This document shows positions 48,535 through 61,088 of a DNA stretch of 64,000 bases, piece after piece (within the stretch, counting starts at the first letter, position 1; every line of letters starts with the position of its first letter). The notes beneath the pieces were generated by a model, which saw nothing but the letters and a program-made list of their open reading frames with translations, searched no databases and was not told where the DNA came from. Source of the DNA: Hofstenia miamia (Eukaryota > Xenacoelomorpha > Acoela); NCBI GenBank assembly GCA_004352715.1, contig SCFE01000003.1:4082894-4146893 (forward strand). Direction: 5' to 3'. A program made the translations under genes and the position numbers.

Positions 48535-51500
48535 CTACTGTTTGTTGTTGAGAACTCCTCTGGTTGTTGGGTTCTGCGTACTCTCTTGTTCATCAGTGGG
48601 TGCATCATTTTCTTCTAATTTCCTAAATGCAGTTAGTAAATTTATATCCCATATTTCAGGGTCATATATAGGTTTATTTCTCACTGTCCTCTGGGGCAGC
48701 ACTCTTTGGCTTGGATCATCATCTTTGATATCTGCTGTATACTCATTGTCGAATTCTTCTTCATGTAAGCTGTCTAAATCATACATATCATATATAATTT
48801 CATTGCCTTTAATTTGGCATATTTTGAATTCAGCATTGTCATCTATCTTCGTCTCTTTGATGTCTGCTGTTGCTCTCTTCAGATTTTGAAAATGTAATAA
48901 TCTATTATTGTCTAGCATATATTCATTGTTTGGTAGTGTTTGTGTTATCATGTGGGGGCAAGACCAAACTGTTTTCAATTTCCAGACTTGGTTTGTGTCT
49001 GTGAGTTTAATCAGTGTGAACGCATATACATTGTCTCCTACCTTGTGTGCATGACCATAGATTTTTTTATTGTAATTGCATTGCTGTCTCACTGCCGACT
49101 TTTTTATGTTGTGACACATTGTTTCATGGATCCCTGTGATCTGATTTTTTAGTTGTTGTACATATGTGTTATCCAATTTTCCACTATAGTTGGTGTACTG
49201 CATCAAAAGCAGGCTTGCTGCCTCTCTTCCAAACATTGCCTTGAATGGTGATACTCCAGTTGTTGCATGTACCAAGGTGTTGTAATAGTATTCAATCATT
49301 TCAATAACCTCTCTCCATCTGCTTCCTCCTATTCTTGTTGTTGCTACTCTGATTAGCTTGATTAATGTTTGATTGAGTCGCTCTACTGCTCCATTAGCCT
49401 GTGGATGATATGCAGTTGTTTGTTCACTTGCAATTTCTAGGAGTTTTGCCATTTCTTGGAAAAGTCCGCTTTCGAATTGAGGCCCCTTATCTGTTATGAT
49501 CGTTTCCATTGGTCCCAGTCTCAGTATCCACTCTTTTAGGACTATTTCAGCTGTGGTCTCTGCCATGGTGTTTTGCATTAGGACCATCCTTGCATATTTG
49601 GTAAAGTTATCTACCATTACTAGTAAATACTGATAGCCTTCTGTGTCCTTCAATAACATCTCCAGATCTATGTGGACTATTTTGTTAGGTTGAGTGACGA
49701 TGATTTTTTCTAGTGGTGCTCACTGTGTAGGAAGTGCTGTTTGTTATTGAGGAGGCATGTCGTGCACTTGTTGATGATGTCTTCCACGACTTTCCTAATG
49801 GCTGTTGTTATGAATCATGCATTAAATGTCTTCTCTGTCTGTGTTATTCCTAAGTGACCTTTCTCATGAATCTTCCGTATTAATTCCCTCTTGAAGTAGT
49901 TAGGGATTGCAATTTGGTTATTCCTAGCTTTGACATATAGTAGTCCATTCCTGTTGACTTTCCATTTGTAGCGTTCATAATACATTGCTGTTATTTTAGA
50001 TAGTGTAGTCCGAGGTTCCCTGATCTTCTTTATAATCTCACTGAGGATTATGTCATCTCTTTGTTTGTCCACTATCTCTTGTTCAGTTATCTCTTCTCTT
50101 ATCAGTATCAGTAGTACTGCTTGACCTTTTTTGTCCACATTTATTTCTGGTAGTCCTTCGTACTCAGTGTGTGGCAGGAACTGAAATTGCTTCTTCTCTC
50201 CATCTGTTTTCACTGCATCTCTCTGGTATTCTGGAAGTGATGTCCAGAAGTCAGTGTTATTATGTAATGTGCCCTTTCTATGTTCGATCGTAAATGTGAA
50301 CTCATTTAGGTATTCAATCCACCAAGATACTATTCCGGACTTGTCTCCCAAGAACTTCTTCAGCCAGGCCAATCCACTGTTGTCTGTTCACACTCTAAAT
50401 TCTCTTCTGATGAGGAAGTGTCGAAATTTCTTAATACTCTCAATCAATGCGAGCATCTCTACCTTAGTGGAGCTGTAGTTCTCTTCACTTGCCCTCAGCT
50501 TGCGGCTGAAGAACTGAATGGGTACTTCTTTTCCGTTTCTTGTTTGTCCCAATGTTGCTCCAATTGCCACCTTACTCGCATCACAATCTAGTATGAATTT
50601 CTTGTTGTAATCTGGTGTGTTGAGGGAGGGTAATTTCACCAGTTCTTCTTTGATGTTGTTCAATTCCTCCTACTCTTGCCAAGTCCACACGAATGGCACC
50701 AACTTCCTCATTAATCACGTCACCTTTGCAGTCTTGCCAGCTATATTCAGAATAAAAGTTCCATAATAATTGAAGGATCCCATAATTCTCTGTATATCTT
50801 TTTTGTTGTTTGGTTTTTCTATCTTTCAGATCATTTCTCTGGTGTTGTCCTTCATGCATATTCTACCTTTCTCTATTGTTCTTCCAAGGCACACTATTTT
50901 CTCTTTCAGGATGTTGCACGTATTTCCATTGATGCGAAGTCCAGCATTTTCTAGAATAGTTAACGTCCTCTCCCATTTTTCCAGGTGGTCTTGGACTGTA
51001 TCACTTGTGAATATGATGTTGTCTATATAAGTGTCAACTCCCTCTTCCATTCTATGTGTCTTGTTCTTTAGAACCTTCATTATATACCTCTGAAACGTTG
51101 CTGGTCCATTACAGAGTCTGAACGCGATATATATCCATTTGAACAGACTATATGGAGTTATGAATGCTGTCTTTTCAATGTTGTCTTCTTCCATCTTCAC
51201 CTGCCAGTAGGCTTTGCATAGATCCAATGTTGTAAAATATTTGTGTTTACTAGCTTTGTAGAGCATATCTTCTATTGGCAGTAAGGGATACAAATCCTTT
51301 TTTGTTACCCATTTAGCTTGTGAAAGTCAATACATAGATGGTACTTGTTTCCCTGTTTCACGAACATGGTTGGTGCTGCATATGGACTCTCACTTGGCCG
51401 AATAATTTTGTTGTCAATTAATTCTTCCAGTATATGATTGTATTCTTCTTTCAGCTGCTCAGGCACCCTTCTAACTGGTAGTTTGATCAGTTTGTCTGTT

Positions 51501-52557
51501 GTTGTGATGATTTTGTGCTTCTTGCTTACTGCATGACCTACACTTATTGTAGCATCATCCAAGGAACTAAGCTGCAAACAAAGATTAACGTTGAATGATT
51601 AATAGTGATCAGAATTATGATTGTAATTGTTGTTTATTTCAGGTATCCTGTATGTGTCTTCTTCTTCTGCTTTCATCCCAATGCCCTTGAGTTGGCTTTT
51701 GGGAGTACTCACGACTTCAATGGTGTTCATCCACTCACCCCTGAGTCGGCCATGTGGAGTACTATCCACTTTCCTTTGCAAGTCCTTGAATTGACCATGC
51801 AAATTACTCACTCCATCATCGTCTTCAATTGCCTTCCAGATGAGTCTGATGTTAGTTTTGATGTATTTTCCATATATTCTTATCTGAGATCTTTTCAGGT
51901 ACACATTCTGGTTCATAGCATTGAGAATTGGTATCCTTCCTTTTCCATGTTTTATTGTGCAGAGACTAGACAGCATTGAAACTCATTTGGTATTGATGCC
52001 TTTGTTGTCGTATAGCATTATATCAGCTGTTATAGTGTCTTCTGTCTTGATTGTGTGCATTTTCCATTGATGCGGCTGTAGGTGGATGTCTTCTTGTAGT
52101 TGAAATGTAACTGTTTTCTGCTTCTCCTGTTCCTCTTTGATTTCCATCTCTTCTTCTTTTAATTTTATGGTTTTATTTGCATAGTTAATGACGCATCCAT
52201 TCTTTGTCAAAAAATCATTGCCTAATATAACTTCATATGGCAGCAAATTGTTATGTGTATCCACTACTACTAGAGGTTGTTTGAACGTTGTGTTGCAATT
52301 CTCATTTGTGCAATGTTTATCATTCCTTTCATATCAATATAATCCCCTAAAGTGTTGATTAATCTCTTATTACAACTTTTCATATATTCTTGTTTGAATC
52401 CCAATTTCGTAGTGCATTCATCAGTAATTATAGATGTTGCTGCTCTGGTATTGATTGTTGCTTTTGTCATTACTCCGTTAATGGCTATCATTATTGTATT
52501 CATCATGTCAATGTTCATTAGGATCATTATCGATGCACAGTTGTCATGAGTTGGCAC
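48535..52557 (-). pseudogene. Ty3/gypsy element A, pol (PR-RT-RH-IN), degraded
   Basis: Ordered minus-strand pieces form a gypsy pol. Protease (52557-51983) has NTRAATSIITDE where DTGAA is expected. RT (51577-50826) carries ESPYAAPTMFVKQG, CIDFHKLN, LCKAYWQV and YIDNIIF where the catalytic YIDD should be. RNase H (50663-50390) has LDCDAS and then TDNSGLAWLKKF. An HxxxH...CxxC integrase finger spans about 49900-49770. The integrase core (49659-48535) has IVHIDL just upstream, ITDKGPQFES and NGAVERLN, so the D, D and E are kept. The C-terminal GPY/F-like module is WSCPHMITQTL. At least five frame changes and stops at 50390 and 49817 (both TGA where element B has Arg) and 50672 (TAG where B has Gln) show it is dead. 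Confidence 0.88.
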
Positions 52558-54095
52558 TCTACTTTGTTTTCCAACTCCTTGTCAGTTGGTAGTGCTTCCT
52601 TGATTTCGTCTTCTGTCTGTAATACATCCTCTTCATCATAGTAGGCTTCTTCATCCCCAATTACAATTATTTGTTTTGGGCAATCTGGTTTCTTGTGTCC
52701 TTTCTGTCTGCAACCATAGCATTTAACATCCTTCTCCTTTACTTTCCTCGTCTTACCATCCTTCCCTTTCAACTTTATTATTTTTTCTTGTTTCACTTCA
52801 GTATAGACTTTGTTGGGGAATGTGCTGCTTGAGATTACTTCTACAAGTTGGTCCCTCTCTATGCCATGTGGCTTTCTCATATATTCAGGCGTTGTTTTCA
52901 ATAGTCGCTTGTATGCCGACCACTTTTCTAATCATCCTTTCTAATTTATTGTCAATGTCACATTTAATTTCAAACTGGGTTCTGATGACCTCAGGCATCT
53001 CCTTGCAGATGTCGGATTTTGAATAACTGTTTCCTCTTGAACTAAGCATTAGTAGTTGCTCAACTTGTTGCATGTAGTTTCAGATATCATTGGTTTTCTT
53101 CATTTTTGTTGCATTCAAAATGATCCAGTACTGATTTTTAAAATTTTCATTCTTGTAATAATTGATGAAGTCTCTGATTAGTAGTTGATAATTTCTCTTT
53201 GTTTCTGCGTCCAGAAGCAAGTAGTGTTGGGATGCTGCTCCTGTTAGATATAATGGGAGTCTTGCTGCTGCTGCCTGTTGGCTCACTTTTTGTTCTGCCA
53301 TCGTCAGTTCAAACATTTGCAACCACTCAGCAAATGTGGGATTATAACCATCTACCCTTCCATTGAATTTGGGTAGTGTTGCTTTACACGGTATCATGTT
53401 GCTGGCTGTTGATTGTGGCAGAATTGAACTCTCGTATTTTGGTTTCTTGTGATTTTTTATTGTGTCTTCTTGCAGTTGCATGGTCACTGCTTTGGTAATT
53501 TTGTTTACAATTTTCTGTTTTTTGAAGTCAGAATCTTTGTCTGATTCTTCATATGTTACCTCTTTGCAGGTCAGTATGTGCAGTGCCTGTAACTTGCTCT
53601 CCTTTCGTGAGTTTGCATGTTGTTTCTATTCTCCTCTTCCATTAGTTGTAGCAATCTCAATTTATCTTTCAACTGTTCTAGTTCCCCCGCCTGTAGGTCA
53701 TTATATTTGATTAATTGTCTGTTTGTTCTCTCCAGTTCTTGGTTTCTTTCTTGCCATTGCTGGTTTTGTTTCAGAAACCTTTTATTAGATTCCAATAGTT
53801 GTTGGGTAAGAGTTTTGATTTTGTTTTGGAACAGTTGATTCTGTTCCTCTAATCACATTTCCATGTTCACTCTGATCTCACTCAATATCATTTCATTTTG
53901 TTGTTCCATCTCCTTGACTTTCTCAGTCAATTGTTCTACTTGTTGTCTAAAGAGTTCTTAATTTTCCTGGCTCTTCCTTAACATGATCATTATATCCAAT
54001 GGGTTTGTGTCTGGGGGTTCGTTTCTGGGGGTCAACTGAGGGACTGTAATTCCGTGTCCATTGCTGAATTCTCACCAAAATATGGCAATGAACAT
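52527..54095 (-). pseudogene. Ty3/gypsy element A, gag
   Basis: A minus-strand frame from an ATG at 54095 gives a long coiled coil (QQVEQLTEKVKEMEQQNEM, then LKQNQQWQERNQELERTNRQ) down to 53571, interrupted by TGA/TAA codons. The capsid-like part continues in 53487-52885 (FNGRVDGYNPTFAEWLQMF). It ends in a CCHC knuckle, CYGCRQKGHKKPDC (about 52735-52690), in 52901-52527. The frame order and zinc knuckle identify it as gag, upstream of the protease on the same strand. Its first codons overlap the end of the frame called ORF C. No 5' LTR or primer-binding site lies between. Confidence 0.8.
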
Positions 54096-57000
54096 ATCAT
54101 TCTGGGGGTTACTGCCTTAACTGCAGTTTTTTTCACGCTTCCTTTTTTTCCTTTTGTCATTTTTTCTTCTGGTTCATAGTGGCTTTCCTATCTCTAGGTC
54201 GCGATTCCAGGATCCCAGTGAAGTGCTTCTGTTTGGTTTCAGGTATCTCTCTCTATTGACTAGTTGTTTTTCCATGTAACTGTTATTCTTGGACTTGACT
54301 AAGTGTCATCTCCTCTGGGTTGGACATGTTGGCTCTTTTCATCATAATGATCTCAATCCTCTTTGTAACATCGTAGTACCAAGTAATGGTTTCAACATTG
54401 TTCACCCACATCAAATCGCCAGTCACTTGGAAGAGGATAAGCACACGAGGCTGCAGTGTGGCGAGTCTTTCCTGGATCGCTTGCAATTGCATATGGATTG
54501 GTAATCCACGCGTAAAAATATCTGTTATGGTGAGTTTGCCATCAATGAATACTCACTCGGGATTTCCTCCTGCTATGAGTTTCTCTCTTACAACTTTGTA
54601 CTCACCCATTCTACTGGCTTTGATCGCTTCTTGTTTACTGTTTACAAAGTTAATGTGATCAGATAAATGAGCAGCAACCTTCTTTTTGGGCTTTCTTACT
54701 TTCCATTTGGGCTGGATCAATGGGGTTTCAATCGTAGGCAGTGGGATACATAAAAGATTTGAAGTTTTTATCTTCTTTTCCATCTCACTGAACTTTGCAG
54801 GGGAGGCTAGAGTGGCTTGATCAAGGAATTTGTGCGTTGATCCAGGCAATCATTGTAGGTATGAACTTTCCTCAGAGTCCTTTTTGTCGTAGGCATTTGA
54901 TCTGTTGATTGGAGATTCATATGCAGGAAGTGGTACATTCTACGTCCAGAGCAACATGTCGCCCCAGGGACTGTAGAATGACCAACTCCTCCTTTGTGAA
55001 CATCTCTGTGAGGCACCACTTCATCAATGAAAGGACATCTTTATTGCGGCTGTCAACCAAAACTCTCTGCTGTACAGTAAGGTCATCAAGAAATTTGCTA
55101 GGGTCATGCTTGACCATTAGGATGCATTCATCTTTGGTTACAGACCATTGTGGCGTCGGCTTAGGAGAGATTGCGTTTCCTCTGAACTTCTCCAAATTTA
55201 CTTTTTCAATCTAGTCCTGAATGTGGGGAGACATTTGTACCACCAACAATGCCAATAATTCCTCCTCTCAAAAAAATTGCTCCAGCGTCTGCATCACCTG
55301 GTCAAAAATGGTGATGGGAATAATCTTACCTTCTTTATTGACATGCCTGGCTGACCTGATGAATTGACCATACCTGCATTCAGGATACTTCATTTGCTGC
55401 ATGCTGAAAGGGCTTCGTTTTTACCGTAGATGTCATACTTGATGACTTGATCAAGGAATTTGTGCATTGATCCAGGCAATCACTCTACAAATCGTCTTGT
55501 GCTCAGAGGAGCATTATCTGAATGAAAGATAGCAAATTTAGTTTTGGCGGTTGTGCCCCACATGTATTTTTTAACTGTGTCAGAAAAAATATTAATGTCT
55601 GACAGACAAATTCCAAGTTGATTGCTAGTTAACATAATCAACATCTTGCCTGTGACACTGCTCGCCCCCACCAGTCAGGCATAATATTTTTCAAACTTGT
55701 CCATAGGCCGTTTTGTTTTGCCAGGAGTTGTTGTCTTCGTGAGGGACGACCTCTTTTCATGTGACATAGGTATCTGTAAGTGAGGTATATTGCAAGTATC
55801 CAAATGGCTCCCCTGGCGTATATGTCTGGTAAGTTTTTCTCTGCAAAGAGATATTCCTTAAAATTCTTTTTATCTTGTGTGTTGTAGGAGACTTTGATGT
55901 CTCAAAGAGTTCTTTCTACTGATGAATGGTAACTTTTTGTGAAGGGCTGGATATATCTAGGGGGGGCCAATCAGACTCAGGGTTGAAATCTGCCTTTAGA
56001 TCAGACCAAATAGTGTGAATCTCGTCTAACAGTTGGCTGCTTTGAGTGAACGTGAAACTTACTCTCATGTCAGTTACTGTAACTAGCAACGGAGTGTTGG
56101 GGTCCATCACTTCCAAAGTCTGTGATTGGAGCATAACATCAATAATCAATTTCTGGTCAACTGCTAGACGGTGGGATGGTACCCTTTGGCACAAAAGTAA
56201 ATCTGTATAGATGAGCCTAGTGATGGGAAGATGGCTCGTGGAGTGTGAAGAGATAGGAGTGTAATCTTCTTTTGATAATATTAAAAAATTCTCCATATGA
56301 AAATGTAAGTTCTCTATTAGTTCAGGGATGGTAGTCTCGTATTCACCGCAGACTATCATTATCAGATGGATGCCCTCAACTTTAGCAATGCTGTAAGCGA
56401 TCTCGATCTGCTCCATGATATCCTCTGTTTGTATTTCAGTTATTCATAAAAAGTAGATGAAGAGGAGGTTTTGAAAATTGATGTTGATGCACTCAAAGCT
56501 ATCGATTGTTTTACCACTATTCAAAAACTGGCACAAGTTATATATATTAAAGTCATCATCAAAAAAGGTGTGAACAGTGCTGCGCCAATACAAACGACTC
56601 AAACTTTCCATCATTCTGGAATCATAGCCAATGATCATATTAATTTTGGGGTGACGGGAGGCATCTATGACAAATGGAATAACGTCTATAGAGCAATTCA
56701 TGTTGCGTCCATTGTATGTATGGCAGAGCTGATCTTTTGTTTCATCCGATATATTGTCACGGATGATGGCTGTAGCTTTTCTTGTGGCAATGTAGTAAGG
56801 GTGAAGGGTCTCATCACCAACTTTGGATATTTTTCTTCTTCTTTCTTCTGTCTTCTGAGATCTCATGGTAGAAGTGGCAGTGGAAGAGGTCGAGGGGGCT
56901 ATCAAGTCGCTCTTTTGGGGGGTATTTACAAGTTGTAAAGCACTAAAAGGTACTCTAGAATTATCAGTTTGTAAAGTAGGTGTGGCCAGCTCCTCTTGCG

Positions 57001-57223
57001 CACGTGGGGAAATGTGTCTCTCCATGTAGGGGCGAGATGTGGAGGGCGTCGTAGGAAATGCTGTCTGCTCTCTGAGTCATGGAGCAACGTGTCGCCCACA
57101 CGGAATCAGACTCTGCTCAGCACCATCCTGACGTCCTCTTTTCCTTGTGCATGCCTCAGCAAGCAGAGATACGTGTCTCTCACACCTAGATGAGGCATCT
57201 CAGTCAAGTCTGCTACCTTCCAT
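54000..57223 (-). pseudogene. ORF C: unrecognised ~3.2-kb reading frame between two gypsy elements
   Basis: The frame opens at an ATG (57223), 8 nt after the pol B stop (57232-57234) and in a different frame. It runs with isolated stops (for example TGA 56444, TAG 55916) to about 55900. It shifts near 55720, 55430 and 54900, and continues through 54849-54283 to overlap the start of gag A. That is roughly 1,000 codons, with a Ser/Thr/Arg-rich N-terminus, then mixed globular sequence (VIPFVIDASRHPKINMIIGY; KYPECRYGQFIRSARHVN). I see no signal peptide, clear membrane anchor, zinc knuckle or protease/RT/IN motif, so it is not an obvious env. It could be a third ORF of element B, a leader ORF of A, or a captured viral-type gene. 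The stop pattern matches the flanking gypsy copies, suggesting it decayed with them. Confidence 0.55.
54816..55482. repeat. 37-bp direct repeat, 630 bp apart, inside ORF C
   Basis: 54816-54852 and 55446-55482 match at 36 of 37 bases (CTTGATCAAGGAATTTGTGC...CAGGCAATCA), and flanks differ at once. Both encode LPGSxHKFLDQ in the same frame on the minus strand. The spacing is exactly 210 codons. Confidence 0.85.
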
Positions 57224-57231
57224 CCTCCTTC

Positions 57232-60200
57232 TCACTTGGCGGCAGACTGGTGGAGCTGTTCATTCCTAAATGGAGTTATAAGATTTAAATCCCAAAGGTT
57301 GGGATTGTAAGCGTGAGTAGTTCTCACCCTTCTTTGGGGGAGCATATGTGTTTCTAAGGTATCAGAATTAATATTATCACAATTGTACTTGGTGTTGGAA
57401 AATTCATCCTCTGAAAAACTAGTTAAATTATCATATTTTTCATATACATCAACACCATTGTCTACTAACGTGAATTCATTATTATCGTCTATTATCACAT
57501 GCTCTATGTCTTTTATAGCTCGTTTGAGTCTTTGAAAATGTACCATTTTACCATTGTTTAATGTATAAGTGTTATGATCAAGCACTTTTTCTATCGTAAA
57601 GGGGCCTTGCCAATCATTTGCGAGTTTACATACTTGATTACTATCCATTGTAATGTGGGGCAGATAAGCAAAGACTCTGTTGCCGCATTTATGCGGCTCA
57701 CCTTATATCTTTTTATTAAAGGTTTTCTTTTGTCTTATACTAGACTGATTCGTGTTATGACAGATTGTCAAGTGAATTTGTTGCATATCATTAATTAGTC
57801 TATTCACATAGCTCTCCACATTGTTGTCAGCATATTTTGGGAACATCATTGCCAAGGACGTAGCAGCCTCTCAACCAAACATGGCTTTGAAGGGGCTCAC
57901 ACCAGTGGTTGTATGAACTGATGTGTTATAAAAATACTCGACACATTCTACAATTCGTCTCCATTGTTTTCCTGCAGCTCAGGATAATGCTACCCAAATC
58001 AATTTTATAAGGGTTCAGTTTAATCGTTCCACCAATCCATTCACTTGGTGATGGTAAGTGGTGGTCAGTTTGTGAACCACTTCTAGTTCTTTCATCAAAG
58101 CTCGTAAAAGATTACTTTCAAATTGAGGACCTCTATCAGAAACTAGTTTGTGCATGGGTCCATATTTTAAGATCCATTCTTTAATTATTTTGTCAGCAAC
58201 TTTTTCTGCAGTTGTGCTACTTAAAGGAATTATGCAGGTGAACTTGGTAAAGTGGTCTACCATCACAAGTAGATACTGAAAACCCTCGTCGTCTTTTGAT
58301 AATTGTTTGAGATCAACATGCACTAACTCATTAGGGCTTTCTGCAGACCATGATTCCATTTCAGCTCTTTGTTGAGGAAAGTGATTGATGTTGTTGAGTA
58401 AACATTTTTCGCATTTATCAATGACATCTGTTATGGTAGCTCATATTCCAGTGGTGACGTATCTGGAGTTAAAGGTTTTCTCAGTCTGGAGGATGCCTAG
58501 GTGACCTCTCTCATGAACTCTACATACAAGATCCCTTTTAAAATACTCAGGGATAGCAAGTTGATTGTTGTGTTTACTCTTAGCATACAATAAACCATTA
58601 TTGTTTACATGCCAGTTGTAATGATGGAAATAACGATTCATTTCCAGAGACGTGGGGAAGTATGGATCCTTCATCCTTTTCATTATTTGGTCCAATATCC
58701 AGTCACAGTGTTGATAGCGAACTATTTCTTCTTCAGAAATTTCCTCTCTCATGAGGATGGCAAGGATGGGTTTTCCGTTTCTATCTGCATTGATCTCGGG
58801 TATCAGTTGATACTCAGTGTGGGGGATGAATGAAAAAGGAACCTTCTCCCCATTTGGTTTCTTGAGATCTCGCTCATAACTCGGCAATGCAGTCCAATAG
58901 TCGGCGTTCAGGTGGAGTCTGCCTGGGCAATGCTTGATCATGAATGAAAAATCATTTAAGTACTCTATCCAGTGGGCAACTATGTTTGATTTGTTGCCGC
59001 TAAATTTTTTCAGCCAAGTGAGAGCGCTGTTGTCGGTTCTCATGGTGAACTTATGGCCTAGTATGAAATAGCGAAATTTCTTCAGTGATTCAACTAAAGC
59101 AAGCATCTCACACTTAGTCGCGCCATAGTTTTTCTCTGAAGCCCTGAGTTTTCGACTAAAATACTGGACAGGACTCTTGACTCCGTTGATGTCCTGGCTC
59201 AAGATCCCACTAATGGCAACAGTACTTGCATCACAATCAATTATAAAATCCTTAGAGTAGTCAGGAGTATTCAAAGATGGTATCTTTTTGAGTTCAGTTT
59301 TGATGCCATCAAGAGCCTCTTGCTCCTGCCACGTCCACTTGAAATCTACAGACTTTTTTAATAAATTCGAGATAGTTTTTGTTTTCTCGGCAAGGTCCGG
59401 GATAAACATTCCATAGTAATTAAGGAAGCCCATCAATCGCTGTACGTCTCAGCGGCTTCGTGGCATTTCAATCTTTTCCAAGAAATCTTTAGCATTGTTC
59501 TTTATAGAGATCTTGCCTGGTTCAACAACTCGGCCAAGAAAAATTACCTTCGTCTGGGCTAATGAGCACTTTGTTCCATTGACTTTCAATCCTGCCTTCT
59601 GCAATAGATCTAATGTACGACCAAGTTTAGTTAGATGTTCCTCAAAAGTATTGCTGGCAACCAAGATATCGTCTATGTAAGCTGATATGCCTGGTTCAAG
59701 AAGGTTGGCATCATCTTTGAGCACCTTGGTTACATAGCGCTGGAAGGTGGCTGGCGCATTACATAGACCAAAGGCCATATACTTCCACTCATACAGACCA
59801 TAAGGGGTGATGAAGGCTGTTTTAGGGATGTCGGAAGGGCGCATCGGTACCTGCCAGTAAGCTTTGCACAAATCAAGGCAGGAAAAGAATTTATATTTGC
59901 TGGCGTTATATAGGAGGTCTTTGATCCTCAGTAATGGATACGCATCCTTAATTGTTATGTCATTAAGCTTTCTGAAGTCAATGCACAGCCGATACTTCTC
60001 GCCTTGCTGAATGAACATGGTAGGAGCAGCGTAGGGGCTGTTGCTTCCCTGTATGATGCCACTTTTGATTAAATCACTGAGGATCTTTTCATACTCTGGC
60101 TTTAAATTTTCGGGAACACGGCGCACTGGTAGCCTGATAGGTCTATCGTTCTTCAATTCAATCGCGTGTTCTTTGCCTATCGCTTGGCCGACGCTAATTG

Positions 60201-61080
60201 TCCCATAGTTAAACACGTCGTGTTTACTATGAAGTAAGGAGACTAACGACTTTCTCTCTCTCTGGTTGAGATGAGGATGGGAGTTATCGGTAACTGTTGG
60301 TACTCTAATTGGACTTATGGGCTCTCCCAGATCATGAACTGCGGTACATATTGGTAAACAGGTGACAGGGATGTTTTCAACTTTGACTGGCACTCCTACT
60401 AACTGCAATTGAGAAACTCCAATCTTGACGGGAGAATTTGCTCCATTTAGAACAGTAACATGTGTTTTTCCTTTTGTCACTCTGCATAAGTCTGGCGAAA
60501 AAGAGATTCCACGCACATACTTGCCTCTCTGTCCTGAAATCATTATGTCCCCATTAATGCCATCCTCAGAGGATACAGTGACTAGAGTCCAATGCTTGGG
60601 TTTGATTGATATGGGTTCTTCCAAATTAAAGATGACTTCTCTCTCAGGAATAGTAGCCAATTGAGTAGCTCCCTGGTCTTTAATAGCAATTGTGTTATTT
60701 TTGAAATCGATCACACAAGAGTTTCTTTCCAGGAAATCATTTCCCAGGATGAGATCATACGGGAGCCTATGATTTGACGTGTTGATTACCAAAAGGTCTA
60801 CTTCAAATGGCTCAGCATGAATTTTTATCGAAGCATCCCTTAACTTCCCTTTCAGAGAAAGAGGGTTTCCTGAAGCATCAATGAGCTTCCCACCAGAGGG
60901 ATCCAAAGAGTCTTGATTTAAACATAACTCCCTACAGCACTCATCACTGATTATAGAAGCCGCAGCTCCGGTGTCCACCATGGCATTAAAGATATTGCCA
61001 TTCATCTCAATGGGTATTAGATTCTTCCTTATTAACTGGGTGATTACTAATATGTTTTGTGCACGTTTTATGGGAGGTGG
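57232..61080 (-). pseudogene. Ty3/gypsy element B, pol (PR-RT-RH-IN), one frame with six stops
   Basis: A single minus-strand frame encodes the entire pol; the ATG at 61005 is internal to it. The open frame reaches back into the gag overlap, as expected for gag-pol frameshifting. Protease: MVDTGAAASIISDE (DTG intact). RT: NSPYAAPTMFIQQG, CIDFRKLND, LCKAYWQVP and YIDDILVAS (intact YIDD, about 59665-59680). RNase H: IDCDAST and RTDNSALTWLKKF. Integrase: HERGHLG...CEKC finger, HVDLKQL, SDRGPQFES and NGLVERLN (D, D, E intact), then WQGPFTIEKVLD (GPY/F). Only six codons stop the frame: TGA at 59451, 58443, 58017, 57981 and 57873, and TAA at 57705. No other indel is seen. It is a recent or well-preserved copy. 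Confidence 0.9.
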
Positions 61081-61088
61081 CGCTCCAC

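Noticed and set aside
48542-48889. 115-codon plus-strand ORF
   Set aside because: Antisense of the gypsy A pol C-terminus.
56471-56938. 155-codon plus-strand ORF
   Set aside because: Antisense of ORF C; the minus frame is longer, continues across single stops and has better protein-like composition.
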